Assembly (NCBI GenBank): GCA_963855995.1
Contig: OY979723.1
Span: 9,367,013 to 9,431,012 of the forward strand
Source of the DNA: Muricea muricata
Lineage: Eukaryota; Cnidaria; Anthozoa; Malacalcyonacea; Plexauridae
Direction: 5' to 3'
DNA: 64,000 bases
Position 1 is the stretch's first letter; every line of letters starts with the position of its first letter. Below, in pieces: positions 25,401-37,800 of the stretch. Under the pieces are notes generated by a model. That model searched no databases. It was not told the origin of the DNA and saw only the letters and a program-made list of their open reading frames with translations. Position numbers and translations under genes: made by a program.

Positions 25401-27806
25401 AAGCAGATTTCAAATTTACTTTCAACCGAGTGTCATCGTCCTAGTTAGACTTGAGCTATATGAACATAACGAACCCTAAGAACTTATCTACTTACAGACG
25501 GGAAGATTTTGGCGAAAAAATCGCAGACCGAACAACAACAGTGAATGCATTGGCACTGACCTCAATAGAAACTGGGGGTACAAATGGGGAGGTATGTAGA
25601 TCTTCTTCAACAGCGTATAGAATTTAAGAACTTCCTATTAATTTATAATGTGTTAATGTACACGTGCAAAAAATGATCAGGTCGCTGAACAACGCTTAAC
25701 ATTATTACCAAGAATAATATTGTTACCAAGAACAACAGCACCTGTTGAATTTGGGATCACAGTAATTGGCCAAAAGCTGTTGTGATTCACAGTCACAATT
25801 TGTAATGTTTTCTTAGTGTTATGACAAAGCTGGTAAAATTAAAAATTAAAATTAAAAAAATTGACAATGTTGATAATATTGCTCGATCACTAGTTGTTTG
25901 ATGTTGGCAAAGAACAATAATTATAAAAATGTTGTTGGAACAAGAGCCGACAACTGTTGATGAAAGAAGGTCGTTGATGATTGTCGACAATGATTGAACG
26001 ATGATTGTTGACCGTGAACAACCGTGAGCAATGGTTGTGAATGACAGTTGTTGACAGGGTGCAGCACAATATGTGGCAAGTTGTTGAGAATAACTTGCAA
26101 CAAGTTGCTGACAACATTGATCAAGTTCTTCATTTTTGCGCGTGAAGCCTTTGGAAACTTCAATGCACAATTTGCATTATAGACTAACATTCTATCTAGG
26201 CAAGAAGAACAAAATCTTTTATTACAGTTAGAAAGAGGATCCTAAGATTAGTAGAATTGCAAAGTTTGGTGGCGAAATGTTGTAAAATACGGAAAATATA
26301 GCCTTGCGAATCGCGCGGGAAAAGTTATTTTCGCTGCAATTTTAGCTCGAATATGGTAACTTTTTCCGCGCGTAATACAAATATATACAAAATTTGCAAA
26401 CTTCGCAAGGCTATATTTTCCGTATTATACAACATTTCGCCACAAAAATTTGCGATTCTACTAATCTTAAGATGCTTTTTCTAACTGTAGTAAAAGATTT
26501 CGTTCTTCCTGTCTAGTTTGACCTCTAGTCTATTATGCAAATTGCACGTTGTCCGACGACGCACAATGGTATTACTTCATTTTATATTGCACGCTAAAAT
26601 TAAATAAGAGCTAGTTCGAACTCAAAGGCAGAATGAAGTAATTTAAACTATGATTTTGCATTCTTATGAATCAGGAGCTGGCGCAAGCAAAGATCCTTGC
26701 ACGTTATCTTACTGCGGAACCTCTGCATTCTCGGAAATTGAAACGAGAAATGTTGCCAAATATTTGTATAAACATCGCTGTCAGTTACTGGGTTACATTG
26801 GTCTGCACAGCTATAGCCAACTCTGGATGACGCCCTGGGGCTATAAGAAAGATAAACCTGAACATTATGATGAAATGGTAATAATAACAAACTATTTATG
26901 AAATGTTGCCACATTGAGCAGAAATATTCGACTTGCAGCATGACATGGTGGGATTCGAATCTGCGTCTGTTCATAAGCTAATACGTTCCTTGTATGTTTG
27001 CATGGTGAATATCAAATTAAAATATAATTTTGCGGAAACGCCACCTATGTTTGCTATCGCAAAGCTTTCGATCCGTAAGCTCGGATCTTCATCAATGTTA
27101 ATAATAATGAAAGCTACCTCCGTAGCTATGTTGTAGAGTACTGCATCGGCATGGCAAAGACGTATGTTCGATTTCTGCTGAAGGAGCTATAAGCCTATTT
27201 CTCAAATTCTTAGCCTATTTCTAAGCCTCTTTTCTTAAATTAAGTTTCGACATTTGCATGATTTTCGCTCGAGATTAAGACACATTAACCATTTACCGTC
27301 ATATATTAATTATAGGTACGGGTTGCCAAGGTTGCAGTGAACGCAATCAAGATGTCACGGGGTGGGGCAATTTACGAACAGCCTGGGCCTTCATCGGAGA
27401 TGATTTGTAAGTTGTATATCTATTTTGGATAGATCTGTCAGCTTTAGAATTGTTCGTTCTAGAAATCCAGTAAGAGTCATCCCATATTAGACCATGTTGC
27501 TACACGAATATTTTTTAAACAAAGTATTTCTTAACAAACGTTTCTCTTACAGACCCCAGCGTAGGCAGTTCAAAGGACTGGATCTACGGAGTACTGAACG
27601 TGCAATATTCCTACGGAATAGAATTACGACCACACTATAACGGCAAGTATGGATTTCTCATCCCTCCTGACCAGATCAAACCAGCAGGTCAAGAAATTTC
27701 CGCCGCGATCAAAGGAATGTCGACGGCTGTTCATCTATACGAGGGAAGAAGATTGCTAAATTTACGCAAATCTCGCAACAGAAACCATCATCATCACAAC
27801 GATTAA
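13411..27806 (+). CDS. M14 zinc carboxypeptidase zymogen, gene B (complete)
   Basis: Exons: 13411-13490, 19314-19398, 22659-22883, 24116-24217, 24325-24435, 24868-24987, 25498-25591, 26675-26877, 27316-27406 and 27553-27806, giving 1365 bases and 454 residues. Seen: a signal peptide from residue 1 ([14 protein letters not shown]); a propeptide opening with GDQVIRVLP; and a basic stretch near residues 107-112 (MKRRQR) suited to activation cleavage. Zinc ligands are His185, Glu188 (HAREW) and His317 (LHSYSQLW); Arg244, Asn264/Arg265 (DLNRNW), Tyr371 (created across the last junction) and catalytic Glu394 complete the M14A site. The specificity position (bovine 255) is Lys378 (SSKDW), which predicts preference for C-terminal Glu or Asp. 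The C-terminus carries an extra basic and His-rich tail ending HHHHND, beyond the usual end of the fold. Likely a secreted digestive or regulatory enzyme. Start chosen as the only ATG followed by a signal sequence and a good donor. Confidence 0.95.
13889..13926. repeat. Small palindrome in gene B intron 1
   Basis: caacaaac repeats on the left are mirrored by gtttgttgttg on the right around acacgttg. Simple foldback with no further features. Confidence 0.5.
14080..14276. repeat. Tandem duplication of about 100 bp
   Basis: The unit acggatataaacaaagcgc ... tccttatttttttaagcgtc occurs twice in direct orientation (from about 14083 and 14186), in the first intron of gene B. Confidence 0.65.
16975..17215 (+). 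mobile_element. Probable SINE in gene B intron 1
   Basis: gcaagggtggcgcaaacggttaaagc resembles a tRNA-like Pol III A box. It is followed by the block ctcccgtgctccgagggtttttctccgcgtacacgg and ends near a short repetitive tail. No ORF. Called on general look, not on a matched family. Confidence 0.4.
19530..19714. mobile_element. Foldback MITE in gene B intron 2
   Basis: Arms atcaaagtataattttgtg and ccaaaattatactttgat bound about 185 bases, with inner arms catcgcaaagcctttt / aaagcattgcgatga. The internal motif gatccgtaagctcggatct (diverged here) reappears near 27060 and 35090. Confidence 0.65.
21690..22075. repeat. AAT-rich microsatellite
   Basis: Long run of units such as aataataatactgaaat and aataataac with drift, in gene B intron 2. 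A shorter tract with the same motif continues at about 22428-22500. Confidence 0.85.
22951..23372. mobile_element. Terminal-inverted-repeat element in gene B intron 3
   Basis: The left end ggccccgtccacacgtatgc and the right end gcatacgtgtggacagggcc are inverted, with the TIR extending about 40 bases through gatatttttgaaaacgga. The interior is a set of subrepeats of gaaaacggaggttttcgaaaacg in both orientations and three further cgtttacgtgtggacgg motifs, so the element is largely built from repeated terminal sequence. It begins 67 bases after the donor of exon 22659-22883. Confidence 0.75.
23500..23730 (+). mobile_element. Probable tRNA-derived SINE in gene B intron 3
   Basis: gctggcgaggtggttagacc resembles a Pol III A-box region, followed by gagagtcgtgggttttctcc and a 3' end cctttaaggaagcttaataaaaaaaat with an A-rich tail. 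No ORF of note. Confidence 0.45.
25135..25205. repeat. ATCC/ATCT microsatellite
   Basis: Repeats of tccatc, tatcta and atcc within the intron between exons 24868-24987 and 25498-25591. Confidence 0.7.
25900..26120. repeat. Low-complexity gttgttgac-type tract
   Basis: Short units such as gttgttga, acaactgttg and caagttgttgac recur many times. The open frames across this stretch are a by-product of the repeat composition. Confidence 0.5.
26222..26493. mobile_element. Foldback MITE in a gene B intron
   Basis: Ends ttacagttagaaagaggatc and ttttctaactgtagtaa are inverted, and the arms continue through ctaagattagtagaatt and ccgtattatacaacatttcgccac for roughly 110 bases each. It lies just upstream of exon 26675-26877. 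A diverged relative is visible at about 37375-37500. Confidence 0.75.
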
Positions 27807-27944
27807 CATGACTATTTCCTGAAAACTATGAAATTCCAAGGAATTCCCAAAACATTATGGAAACCAGTCATAAATGAAGCCAAAGTGTTGATTTAATACA
27901 AGTGTAAAGTGGAAACCGTAAAAGAAAACCATAAAAAGAATAGT

Positions 27945-27950
27945 ATTAAA
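27945..27950 (+). promoter_or_regulatory. Possible poly(A) signal of gene B
   Basis: ATTAAA, a weaker variant, lies about 140 bases past the TAA stop. No canonical AATAAA was found closer. Confidence 0.3.
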
Positions 27951-28793
27951 GGATGCACCGTAAAGTATTTTAGCTCGAAATGCACATGTAAAGTTAAGAT
28001 ATAAACTGTTTGCGTGAAGAAGTATTTTTGGAGAGTTCCAACCAGTATAAGCGCTCTCTGCTTAAAATAGAGGAAACGAAACGTTCCCTAGTTTGAAATT
28101 GTGCATGTCGCTTGTGTAAATACAATATACAAATAATGAAATTCGACAATGATTGTGTGGACATCTACATAATCTTTTAAATATATAATACTGTAAAAAT
28201 ACTTTATGTATATTTATATTAAACTTTATACTCTATATTTTGTCGGTATTCTTGGAGGAAATTGTTAAAAATATTAGTATCCCCCCCCCCAATACAATGT
28301 TGACTATGACATGGACAATTAGTCACCTCAGGCTCGGTGACTCTCGCCTTCGGCTCAGTGAATATAGGCTTGTAATCACCGAGCCCAAGGCGACTAATTC
28401 TTTTAGTATACGTTTCCAGGTGTTTACAAATAATAATCAACAAAAATTCACTTTAAATTCATTACTGTACAGAAAAAGCAAAAAGTAAAAAGCGATAGTC
28501 ACTGGTCAGTGATTATCGCTTCAGAGAGAGTGAATCTTGGCCAACCAGAATGCAGGAAAATCAATAGTCACCTGGAAATTCACACCAATAGGAGTTATAC
28601 GTTATACAAACATCAGTATTGTATATGGGGAGGGAAACATTGTGGAAATTATCGTGTGTACCATGATTGAACAGCAACGGCGAAAACGTGCTTATGCAAA
28701 AATTATACGCGGCGTTTTCAGTAGATTCGTGATTATTTAATTGACTTCTTATTCATTGTTTAAAAGTATTTGTCTTCTATTAAATCCAATACT

Positions 28794-29370
28794 TTCTTTA
28801 CACGTCATTTTAATACCGATTTCTAGTAAATTATTGGTGTTAAAAAGTCAAGCTGTTTTTTTTGCTCGCTAAAACACGGATTCAAAACATTTTTTACACG
28901 TCATTTTAACACCGATTTGAAGTAAATGATTGGTGGTAAAAAGTCAAGCTCTTTTTTGCTCGCTAAAACACGGATTCAAAACGTTTCTTTACACGTCATT
29001 TTAACACCGATTTCTATTAAATTATTGGTGTTAAAAAGTCAAACTATTTTTTTCGCTCGCTAAAACACGGATTCAAAACGTTTCTTTACACGTCATTTTA
29101 ACACCGATTTCAAGTAAATTATTGGTGGTAAAAAGTCAAGCTGTTTTTTCGCTCGCTAAAACACGGATTCAAAACATTTCTTTACACGTCATTTTAACAC
29201 CGATTTCAAGTAAATTATTGGTGGTAAAAAGTCAAGCTGTTTTTTGTTCGCTAAAATACGGACTCAAAACATTTCTTTACACGTCATTTTAACACCGATT
29301 TTTAGTAAATTATTGGTGTTAAAAAGACAAGCTTTTTTTTTGTCGCGATTATAACACCGATTTCAAAACC
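28794..29370. repeat. Tandem satellite, unit about 95 bp, six copies
   Basis: Each unit reads ctttacacgtcattttaaca ... ggtgttaaaaagtcaagct ... ctcgctaaaacacggattcaaaac. Within a unit, aacaccgattt and aaattattggtgtt form an imperfect hairpin. Copies differ by a few bases and T-run length; the last is more diverged. Confidence 0.85.
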
Positions 29371-31883
29371 CTTTTTCTTCTTTAGAAATTGGTTCAGGGA
29401 TCTGCATTATCCCAGAACAACTTATCGATCACATTATGCTGAAACATGTCCAATTAAGTTAAACAAGAAAAAAATTGAGCATGTGAGACACTGAACAGAA
29501 CTAGTCGGAATACTTACAGAAATATTCGTACATTAGCCTATATATGGTGTGCATGATTTGAATATTTGCTGGACATTAACTTTGAATACGTACGTCATAC
29601 ACACATGCACATGACCCAAATCGTAAATTCTAAAAAGGTCAAGGTGACTTTTAAGAATTTTAACAAGAATCACGGAATACCCACACCTCCTGAGCGGTTA
29701 ATATCACCAAGAATTAAGATATTGCCAGTGGCAGTTTTTGCAGTTGGCTGGTCCCAAGAAAAGCGAGGCTCACGGCTTATCGATTTTGAAGATATCAACA
29801 CGATAGACAACTTACGATCTTTCAAAATAAGATCTGAGAAAAATGGTCAGGTGAAGTATTACGTCAATGCTATATAGGAATTCTTTACATGCGAGTTTTA
29901 GCACGGTTACACATACATCATGCGTATACGTGGCAAACAGTATTCCTAAAAACGGTAATACCCATTATCTTCGTCAACTACCGTCAACAAGCAATAATGC
30001 TAAGAATTGTAATCTTATGACATAGATCTCAAAATTTCTAAACTTAAGGAGGAATTACTTCGGTACTAAAAGGGGTACTGTTTTATTATGGAACAATCTG
30101 TCGTACGAAGTCTGCTCCCTCGATATATCAGCCTTGAAGAGGCTTACTAAAGCTGGCTAATGTAATATTCGTGGTTCGCAGTCAATCTCTTGCGATCCAA
30201 CAATGGAACTAAAAACATATTCTTTTGTGTCATACCTTCAACATGGCCGCTGTGACGTTAAATGCAAACCATCAATAGTTGTTCTTTCGTTTAAATAAAC
30301 AATCGTCGCGAAAATTAGTCCATGACTCATGAGGTCAAGCAGTGTCTCAAAAGAAGGTTAGATAGTAACTTCTTCGCTGAAGAAGTGTTTGGGCGAAGGT
30401 GTTAAGAGGCTGTAACGAATGATAGCAGTATTAGGATTAGTAAAGGTTGTATAGATGGAAAAGAATAATGTTACAGTTCATCCATTACGCATATCCGGAC
30501 AAGGAGCAGTCGCTGATGTCAGTTGACATTAAGATCGACTATTCAAGAATCTGCTACAAGCCGACCTCCGCGCATTCTATGCATCATGGCACATTTAGAG
30601 AATATTGCGTAATTTTTGTTTCCACACCAAACCAAACATTTGAGATCATTTCCGGCATTTTGTACTGTAATATATAGGAAATTTATAATTTGATTGATTT
30701 TGCAAGTCACCACTGTATTTTTCTACCTAAGATGGATTGTTTAATAAAGCTTTATATTTAAGAAATATAAAACCTTTTTCTGTGCTAATATACAGTTATA
30801 AGTGGAAATTGGAAAAACAAGAAATTGTGTACTAAACTTTACTAAACGTAATCACAAAGTTTCAGCGAGCTTCATAAAGGAAAATACAAAGAAATAAATG
30901 GCTGAGAGCAACAAAGTTGATTTCTATTCTGTTGCTAGTTCTAGGGCTTATTTTGCTTTCAGTCAGATGAATTAGATGCCTTAAAATTAGTTTCTGTTGC
31001 AAGTTGCAGCAAGGGTGTTGCTGCATGGAATTATAAATCATTGTTCAAAAAGGTTGAGAGTATAAAATTCAAGGACGCTTCAAGGACTTTCAAACCCATA
31101 TGTATATATCAGGAAATTCGAGGACTAAAAATAGTTGTTAAATAATGCTCTAACTGCAACCTAAATTCGAAACAGATTTAGAAGTGATAAACCTTCAATT
31201 TCAATGTCAAAAATGTCCAAAATCTAAACCGAGACGAATTCAAGGACTTTCAATTTTCTTTCAAGCACTAGCTATATAGCTATCTGATAAATTCAAAGAC
31301 CTAAGGCCTTGAATTTTTGTTTTCAAATTTAATGACTTAAGGACATTCAAGCTTTGTACCAACCCTGATTTTGTCGTTTAGCTAATCACCTCTTGAAACA
31401 GTCCCTAAAAATTATCCTCACGCGCAAACTAATAAACTCATTACCAATTTACCCACTGTTGGCACTATGACAGGAAGACTGGCTATCATCAGCCCGTCAA
31501 TGACACTCTCGACCCCAAAATCTGCCACAAACTTTATCCTCACATAAACTTTCGAGTATTTGTGGTCAGTGTTTGCATTCCAATTCAATTTCAAAGACTA
31601 GTTTACGTTCTCAGTTACATAAGGCGACTGGCGATGACGCAAAACGTCCTGGGCACACGAGGGTCTTAGCAATTTTCAAATAGAGGAATGAAAGACGTGA
31701 TCAATTCTGCTTTCATTAGATCAATCAATAGTTGAATGCGAAATATTTACAGAATGTATTTACAACTGGAGGTTACCGGTGGTGCTATTTAAAGCTCTGA
31801 TTAAAATATCCTTCACTCAGTGCCGAAACAGCATTCTGCATGTTAATTGTTTTCATATATCGACCGAGCAAAGTGCTTTCCAC

Positions 31884-34800
31884 ATGGAGGTATACAGCTC
31901 AACAGAAGCGTTGGATTCGGTCGAAAGAGATGAGAAAGATACACCGGATAAGAAAGAAAAGCCGTCAAAGAAAAAACCAATCGTTCTACTCAGCATCCTG
32001 CTTTGCGTCGCTGCGCTGACGGCCACCACCGCGACGTTTCTCTTAACAAAAGACAGTAAGAACAGCTCGGACTGCGAGAGAAGGGTAGCGCAACAGAACA
32101 AAAAAACGCAGGGACTTTATAAAACGATACAAGACAAGTACATTGAGCTACATTCAAGCCCACTGGTAAAAAATGCGGACGGCGTTTCCACGATTGCACC
32201 ATTGTACTTGAATTTCACGCCTACTTTGTACAAAGTACGAACACAAGCAGCTCAAGAATTACTTACAAAGCTAAATGGGCTGTCGGAAAATGGTTTGGAA
32301 TTATCCAAAGAAGAGAACATCACATTTGAATTGTACAGACGGTTTCTGGTGAACACGTTCGGAGCACCGTACGAGAATAACTACGAAATCGGCGACTGGT
32401 TGCTTGGCCCGAACATATTCTGTTGGCAAGAGAGCTGCGCATTGCTGTCCTCTTTGGGGCATGCCTTCACCCAAATCGACGGGAAAACGGTAGAAGATAT
32501 CGAGCTGATGGTGGATTTCATCAGGAAATGCAGCGAGGGTTATAAACAGAGAACTAGGAACCTAAAAAACGGCATTTTAGCTGGCATAGTTTTGCCCGAC
32601 GTCGCGTGCCGTGCTGGCCTGCAGAACTATAAAGCGCTACACGTTCACGTTGCCAAAAATGGACCCAATGGTAAGCATATTCGGGACGAAAACAACAATC
32701 TTAACTTACTTAACTATATGCTGCTAATTTCGCTGCTGAAAATACAAAACGAATTGTTGAAATGTTTTAAACAGGTGTAAACAACAAAATCTCTTTCGCA
32801 TATGGCGTGCCAGGAGTGTTTGTTTTATGGTTTTATCTGCGATCATCAAAACGTAAGCGGATCAAATGTAATTTAGTACAAACTAATATATACTGCAGTA
32901 AATTGCTTTTTAATAGGAACCTTGCCATAGTTGTGGCCAAACTTAATAATATTCCTGTACTTCCAACTGGGAAGTTTTAATTACTCGTCATACTTAATGG
33001 GTTAAGCTTTCTACCTTTCTGAAACGCATCTATGGTATAGAATTAAGTACGCCCTATGCAATTTTTACACGTAAATTATTTTACTGTGAAAGTAGCAATA
33101 GGGAATTATAGGTCAAAATATCGTGCGCTTGGGATAAGAAAAGGAAAGATGATACCCGGTTAATTAACAGCGCTAAATGTCGGCATTAATAATAGAACGT
33201 TCAGATATTTTTAGGGAAGCTGTTAAAAGAGAATTCAATGGAAACTATATATCACAATTGTCTTGCTGACATCTTGTCCAAAAGAATTGGCCAAATAAAG
33301 TAATAAAACAAACGTTGGTGCCTGTGTACCGGTGTAAAGGTCATACACTAAAGACGAATGGCTTTCTTGAGCAATTTTCTCATCGTATTTATTTATTTTT
33401 ATTTATTTTTCATTCGCTGGATTTGCCAGACGTTACAACCTAGCGACAAGTCAGAGGGGAAAAGTGAAGCCAATTTGGTTCGGAGTTTTGGGTTGAAATA
33501 CTTAACGTCAAAAATTGGGCCGTATATCAAATGAAAAGATGCATTTGATGTGCAAAAAAATTGATGTAGAAAAACAACTTAGACTTTGAAAGCAAATTTG
33601 CCCTATTTTTGAAAGTTGCAGTTGTATTTTTTACTGAGGCATTTCTTTTTTGTCTAAAGTCTTCAATTTTTAATATTAAATTAAAACTTTTTAATACCTT
33701 CAATTTGATTTACGGTCCGATCTTTGGCGTAAAGTATTCATCGATTCAAAATTCAGAAAACTAGCTAATTGGCTTCACCCATTGACAGACTTTTGTATTG
33801 GTTTAGCGTTCCAGTTATATTGCAGTTCAATGTTACAAACCTAACTGAATTAAAACTCGCGATGGACCTTCATGTTTAGTATAAAGAAAATTATACTGAG
33901 TCTACCATGAGATATGGGAACAAAGTAAATCATAATTTCATGAAGAATTTAGTAATTTGCATGGATCGATTTGCTAGGGCCTTCTCAGACCACTTGTAAG
34001 ACATATATGACGTACGTTGCGATATTACGCCTCAAATATCATCAATAATTCATGAGCAAAGCACAATGGCAATCATAGCCGTGCAGGAGTCTTCACTGTT
34101 GTGACTCGATTTTCGCGCCTTATACAACATCTATATTGAAAATTCTTTCGTGAGCAAACTGACAAGATTGGTGTTTTAATGGATCGTTTTTGAAGCTATT
34201 TAAGCTATCCTCCAGATTTCCTGCTCGTGTTTTAAATATTACATAAAAATATTTAAAATTAATAGACATGACATGCAATGATCTTGGACAAAAGAGCAGT
34301 GACTGTCCACAGAAAATAACCTTCGATTGGGGGGCTGTGCACAAGAGTTAGGAAAATTGTCACCATTATTATAAAATTATAAATGTGCTTCTTGGTTACT
34401 GTAAAGATCTCAGGGGCCGCGGAGCGGTTTTTTATCGGTGGGGCTAATCGAGCACCGAAGGCGAAGGTGCGAGATATCCAGAGGGGAAACTTTTGAAATC
34501 AAGAGCCCTGAGATGCCTGGAAACACTTCTAATTTCAACAATCATGAATGGCATATAGTTTTTGCCTCGATTCTTATATTTTTAATGCAAACATATGTAT
34601 CGAACAAAATTATTGGTGGGGCTTTAGCCCAGCCAGCCACACCGCTCCGCGGTCCCTGGATCTAACAATGACTTACTGTATGTCCAGGAATTTTTATAAG
34701 AATACAATTTCTCAATACCAGAAAAACTGGAAATAGCACCTGTTTGTCGCAAAATGGAAAAGACCTATAGGAATTTACAGGCCTAAAAGCATCTTAAGCG

Positions 34801-37800
34801 GATTAACTGATTTTGCAAAAACAGTTTTTCAAATTTTCGTTTTTCCCATGTAGGTATCTTCAAGGAAGACAGCATTGCCGAAATCGTCGGTTCGGAGCAG
34901 TTTCAAAATATCATGAAAGACAAAAAGCTTGAAGAAAAGTGGAAGAAAAAGTACAAGGTTTCAATCATGCAGCATCTTAAGGATAGTTTGCTCAACTATG
35001 TTGGGAAGTCATTGCACGATTTTCTGAGGTGACTTCAAAATTAATCATTAATTTCATGGAAACACCACGTACATTTATTATCGCAAAGCTTTTGATCCGT
35101 AAACTCCTCGGTCTTCTTCAGTTTTAGATGATTGATATGTAATATATCCAATCCAAGTTGGTGTTTTAGACGTGGTTTCTAACTCCGAGTGCCACTAGGG
35201 ATATGGCTTCTCACACATCATTAGATATTCATAGCAATGAGGCATGGAATTATTACGATTACATATTGATAAAAAAAAGACCTGGGACAATAAAGAGTGC
35301 ACACTAAAGTGGAATTAATGACTTCAATACAAAAGAAAATGCTAGGATACGTTACGATATGGTTGAGGTGAAAAACAAATTTACCAATACATTTGCATGA
35401 AATTTTGCATGCATGAAGTGAAACGAAGTGTTCACTTCGGCTTAGGTTCGTCGTGAATAGATCAATTGTGTTGGGAAGAGAGCATAGCATCTTCTTTTAC
35501 GAAAAAAACTGTTTCGAGAGCCGGAAAGTGTTGAGTCAATTTGACTGGAGTGAATTTGATAATCATGCACAGCGAAATATTGCTCCAGAACAGATGATGT
35601 TGTCCAGCAATACTTTCAACAATTGTAGTGTTAACATTTGTTTTAACACAAAATAACTAGTTGTGTTTAAAGGGATATTTAAAGCGTGTTTACTGTGTGT
35701 ATTTGTGTTATAAATAAGTTAAATTACGACATGCTAACACCGTCCAAAGTTTTTTATCCAGGAGATATTCTCGAAAAACAGTAAAGTGTATTTAGAACAA
35801 ACGTAAACTGTATTTATTTCTAGAAATAAATTCTAAATACAGCAATTAAGTGTAATTGCATAATCTTTTGTTTACCCCCTCAATTTCCCTCAGCTTCAAA
35901 GCCCTGCCCACTTGAATATATTAAGAGACTGACCTAGACTAGGTTTTCATGTACAGACACGTGATGTGAATGAGGAAGCATCATTGGCGAATTGCTATGA
36001 ATATCTAATGATGTGTGAGAAATTATATATCTTCACCATCCAAACTTATACGAACTTACAGTTGTGGCAATAGAAGCGTCTCCAAAATATTTGACTATGT
36101 TTAGCAGTTCCTTGGAACAATTCCTCAAAATTTTGAAAAGTTCCTTTGAAGATTCACAACTTTCTGTTAATTGACCAATCAGAAAGCTATATCTTCTTCG
36201 TGAGCATTCTGATTGGTTAATAAACAGGAGGTTGTGAACATTTTAACGAACTTTTCAAGATTTTGATGAGTTGATCAGAGGAACTGCTAAAGTTGAGCAA
36301 ATAAATTGCTCGAATATTTTTGGAACGCTTCTGTTGCCACGACTGTAACTAACAAATGTTTGTATATTACGCACGCATGTACGCATACTGTGTAAAACGC
36401 CTTCATTGCGTTGCCATTGTTGACAACAAAGGTGTTATGAAAGTTCTTGGTGGCTGAATGAAGTTCAAAAAACTATTACTATCAGACAATTGACTACAAT
36501 ATAAGATAGAATACACTCCGAAAAACAACATCCTGTAAGTTTAAGGTATGAGCTTTTTAAACAAGATAATAAGAGGTGACGTTTGGAATGTAACATTCAA
36601 CTATTTCTACAAACGTTGATACTAATTACAAAACCATCTTTTCACCATCTCATACAACCATTGTTTATATTGCATGAAGTTGAAATGTTTGCAAGTCCAA
36701 GAAAGCTGACTTAAAATTTTAACTTCAAACTCGCTGGACTCTATTTAGGTATCTAGAAGATGATTACTCAACGCATTGTCCTTCCAGTGACATTTCCAGC
36801 GGCTTTGCTTCTATACCTCTACCTTACGTCTATAATAACAGTGTTCCAGACATCAGTCAACCTACAACAGGACGCTTGCCAGGTGGGGGGAAGTACAACG
36901 GGAAACATGCATACCTAATAATGCTCTCGTATTTTACAACATATAATATCACTCCAGAAGAAGTCGACCAGCTGGCAAACGAAAAATTGAAGGAGATTTT
37001 TCCACAGGTAAGATATTGCGCCATATACATATACCTATACAGCTAATTTATTCCCAAAAGCGTAAACTGTGTACTATAGGCGCGCAAGGGATGATGAACT
37101 ATTGTTTATCAATGCCCTGATACGCAGGGAATTACACTTGTAGCAAATAAGTTTGCCGAGGTCAGTTTCTTATGTTCCCTCGATGCTGTTCCAAAGAAAT
37201 AATTCCGAGTTTAGAGGGTAAAGTTTAAACGCGTTTAGTTTAAAGTATACAAAATTTGCGGGTAAATACCAACCTGATCAGGCCTTGTAATTGGACTTTT
37301 AAAACAATACTCATCATTGTTTGTGATTTGTTCTTTAGAAAACCAATTTCTATCGTTTATTGTCTTTCACTGTTATAACCAACCACTCACAAATTTGCAA
37401 AATTGACGAGACTATATTTTCCACATTTTGCTATATTTTACAACCGAACTTAACAATTTTACTAATTTAAGGATGCTCTTTCCAACTTTGCTGATACATT
37501 TTCTCAATACAAAAGTTTGTCTAATAGGAAAATAGTGGTCCATGCATTCTTGCAAATATTGTCCTTGCTAGCTTAACTATATACACTCTAAAAAACGGTG
37601 TGTTAATTTGCCAAAATTTTAACACACCTTTGGTGGGTTTTCTAGCACATCTTCAGGTGTGTTGAACACACCTTTTGGTGTGTTGGAAAACGCACCTAAG
37701 GTCTGTTTAACACACCTATAGTTGTGTTTTCGTACACACTATTATGTGCTTTCGTACACACATTGTGTGTTTTCGTTCACACCATGGCGTGTTTTCGTAC

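Larger units (their letters stand above)
27807..31883. other. Gene-free spacer between gene B and the DUF885 gene
   Basis: Contains the gene B 3' UTR, a C-run at 28281-28290, the satellite at 28794-29370 and repeats of ttcaaggactttcaa at about 31070-31270. No exon with a recognised protein family was found. The DUF885 promoter must lie in its right part; no core element was identified. Confidence 0.55.

Noticed and set aside
25793-26190. Minus-strand frames up to 125 codons in a gene B intron
   Set aside because: The peptides are Gln/Ser/Thr/Leu-rich products of a low-complexity gttgttgac tract and lie antisense within a well-supported intron.
28794-29370. CRISPR-like array
   Set aside because: The repeat covers the whole unit without unique spacers, and the host is a eukaryote; it is a satellite.
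29566-29877. 103-codon open frame on the + strand
   Set aside because: It begins at a non-ATG codon, has no recognised motif and no splice partner; chance length is plausible.
31779-31883. Earlier start for the DUF885 protein
   Set aside because: The frame extends upstream without an ATG; the first in-frame ATG is at 31884 and gives a normal short cytoplasmic tail before the membrane segment.
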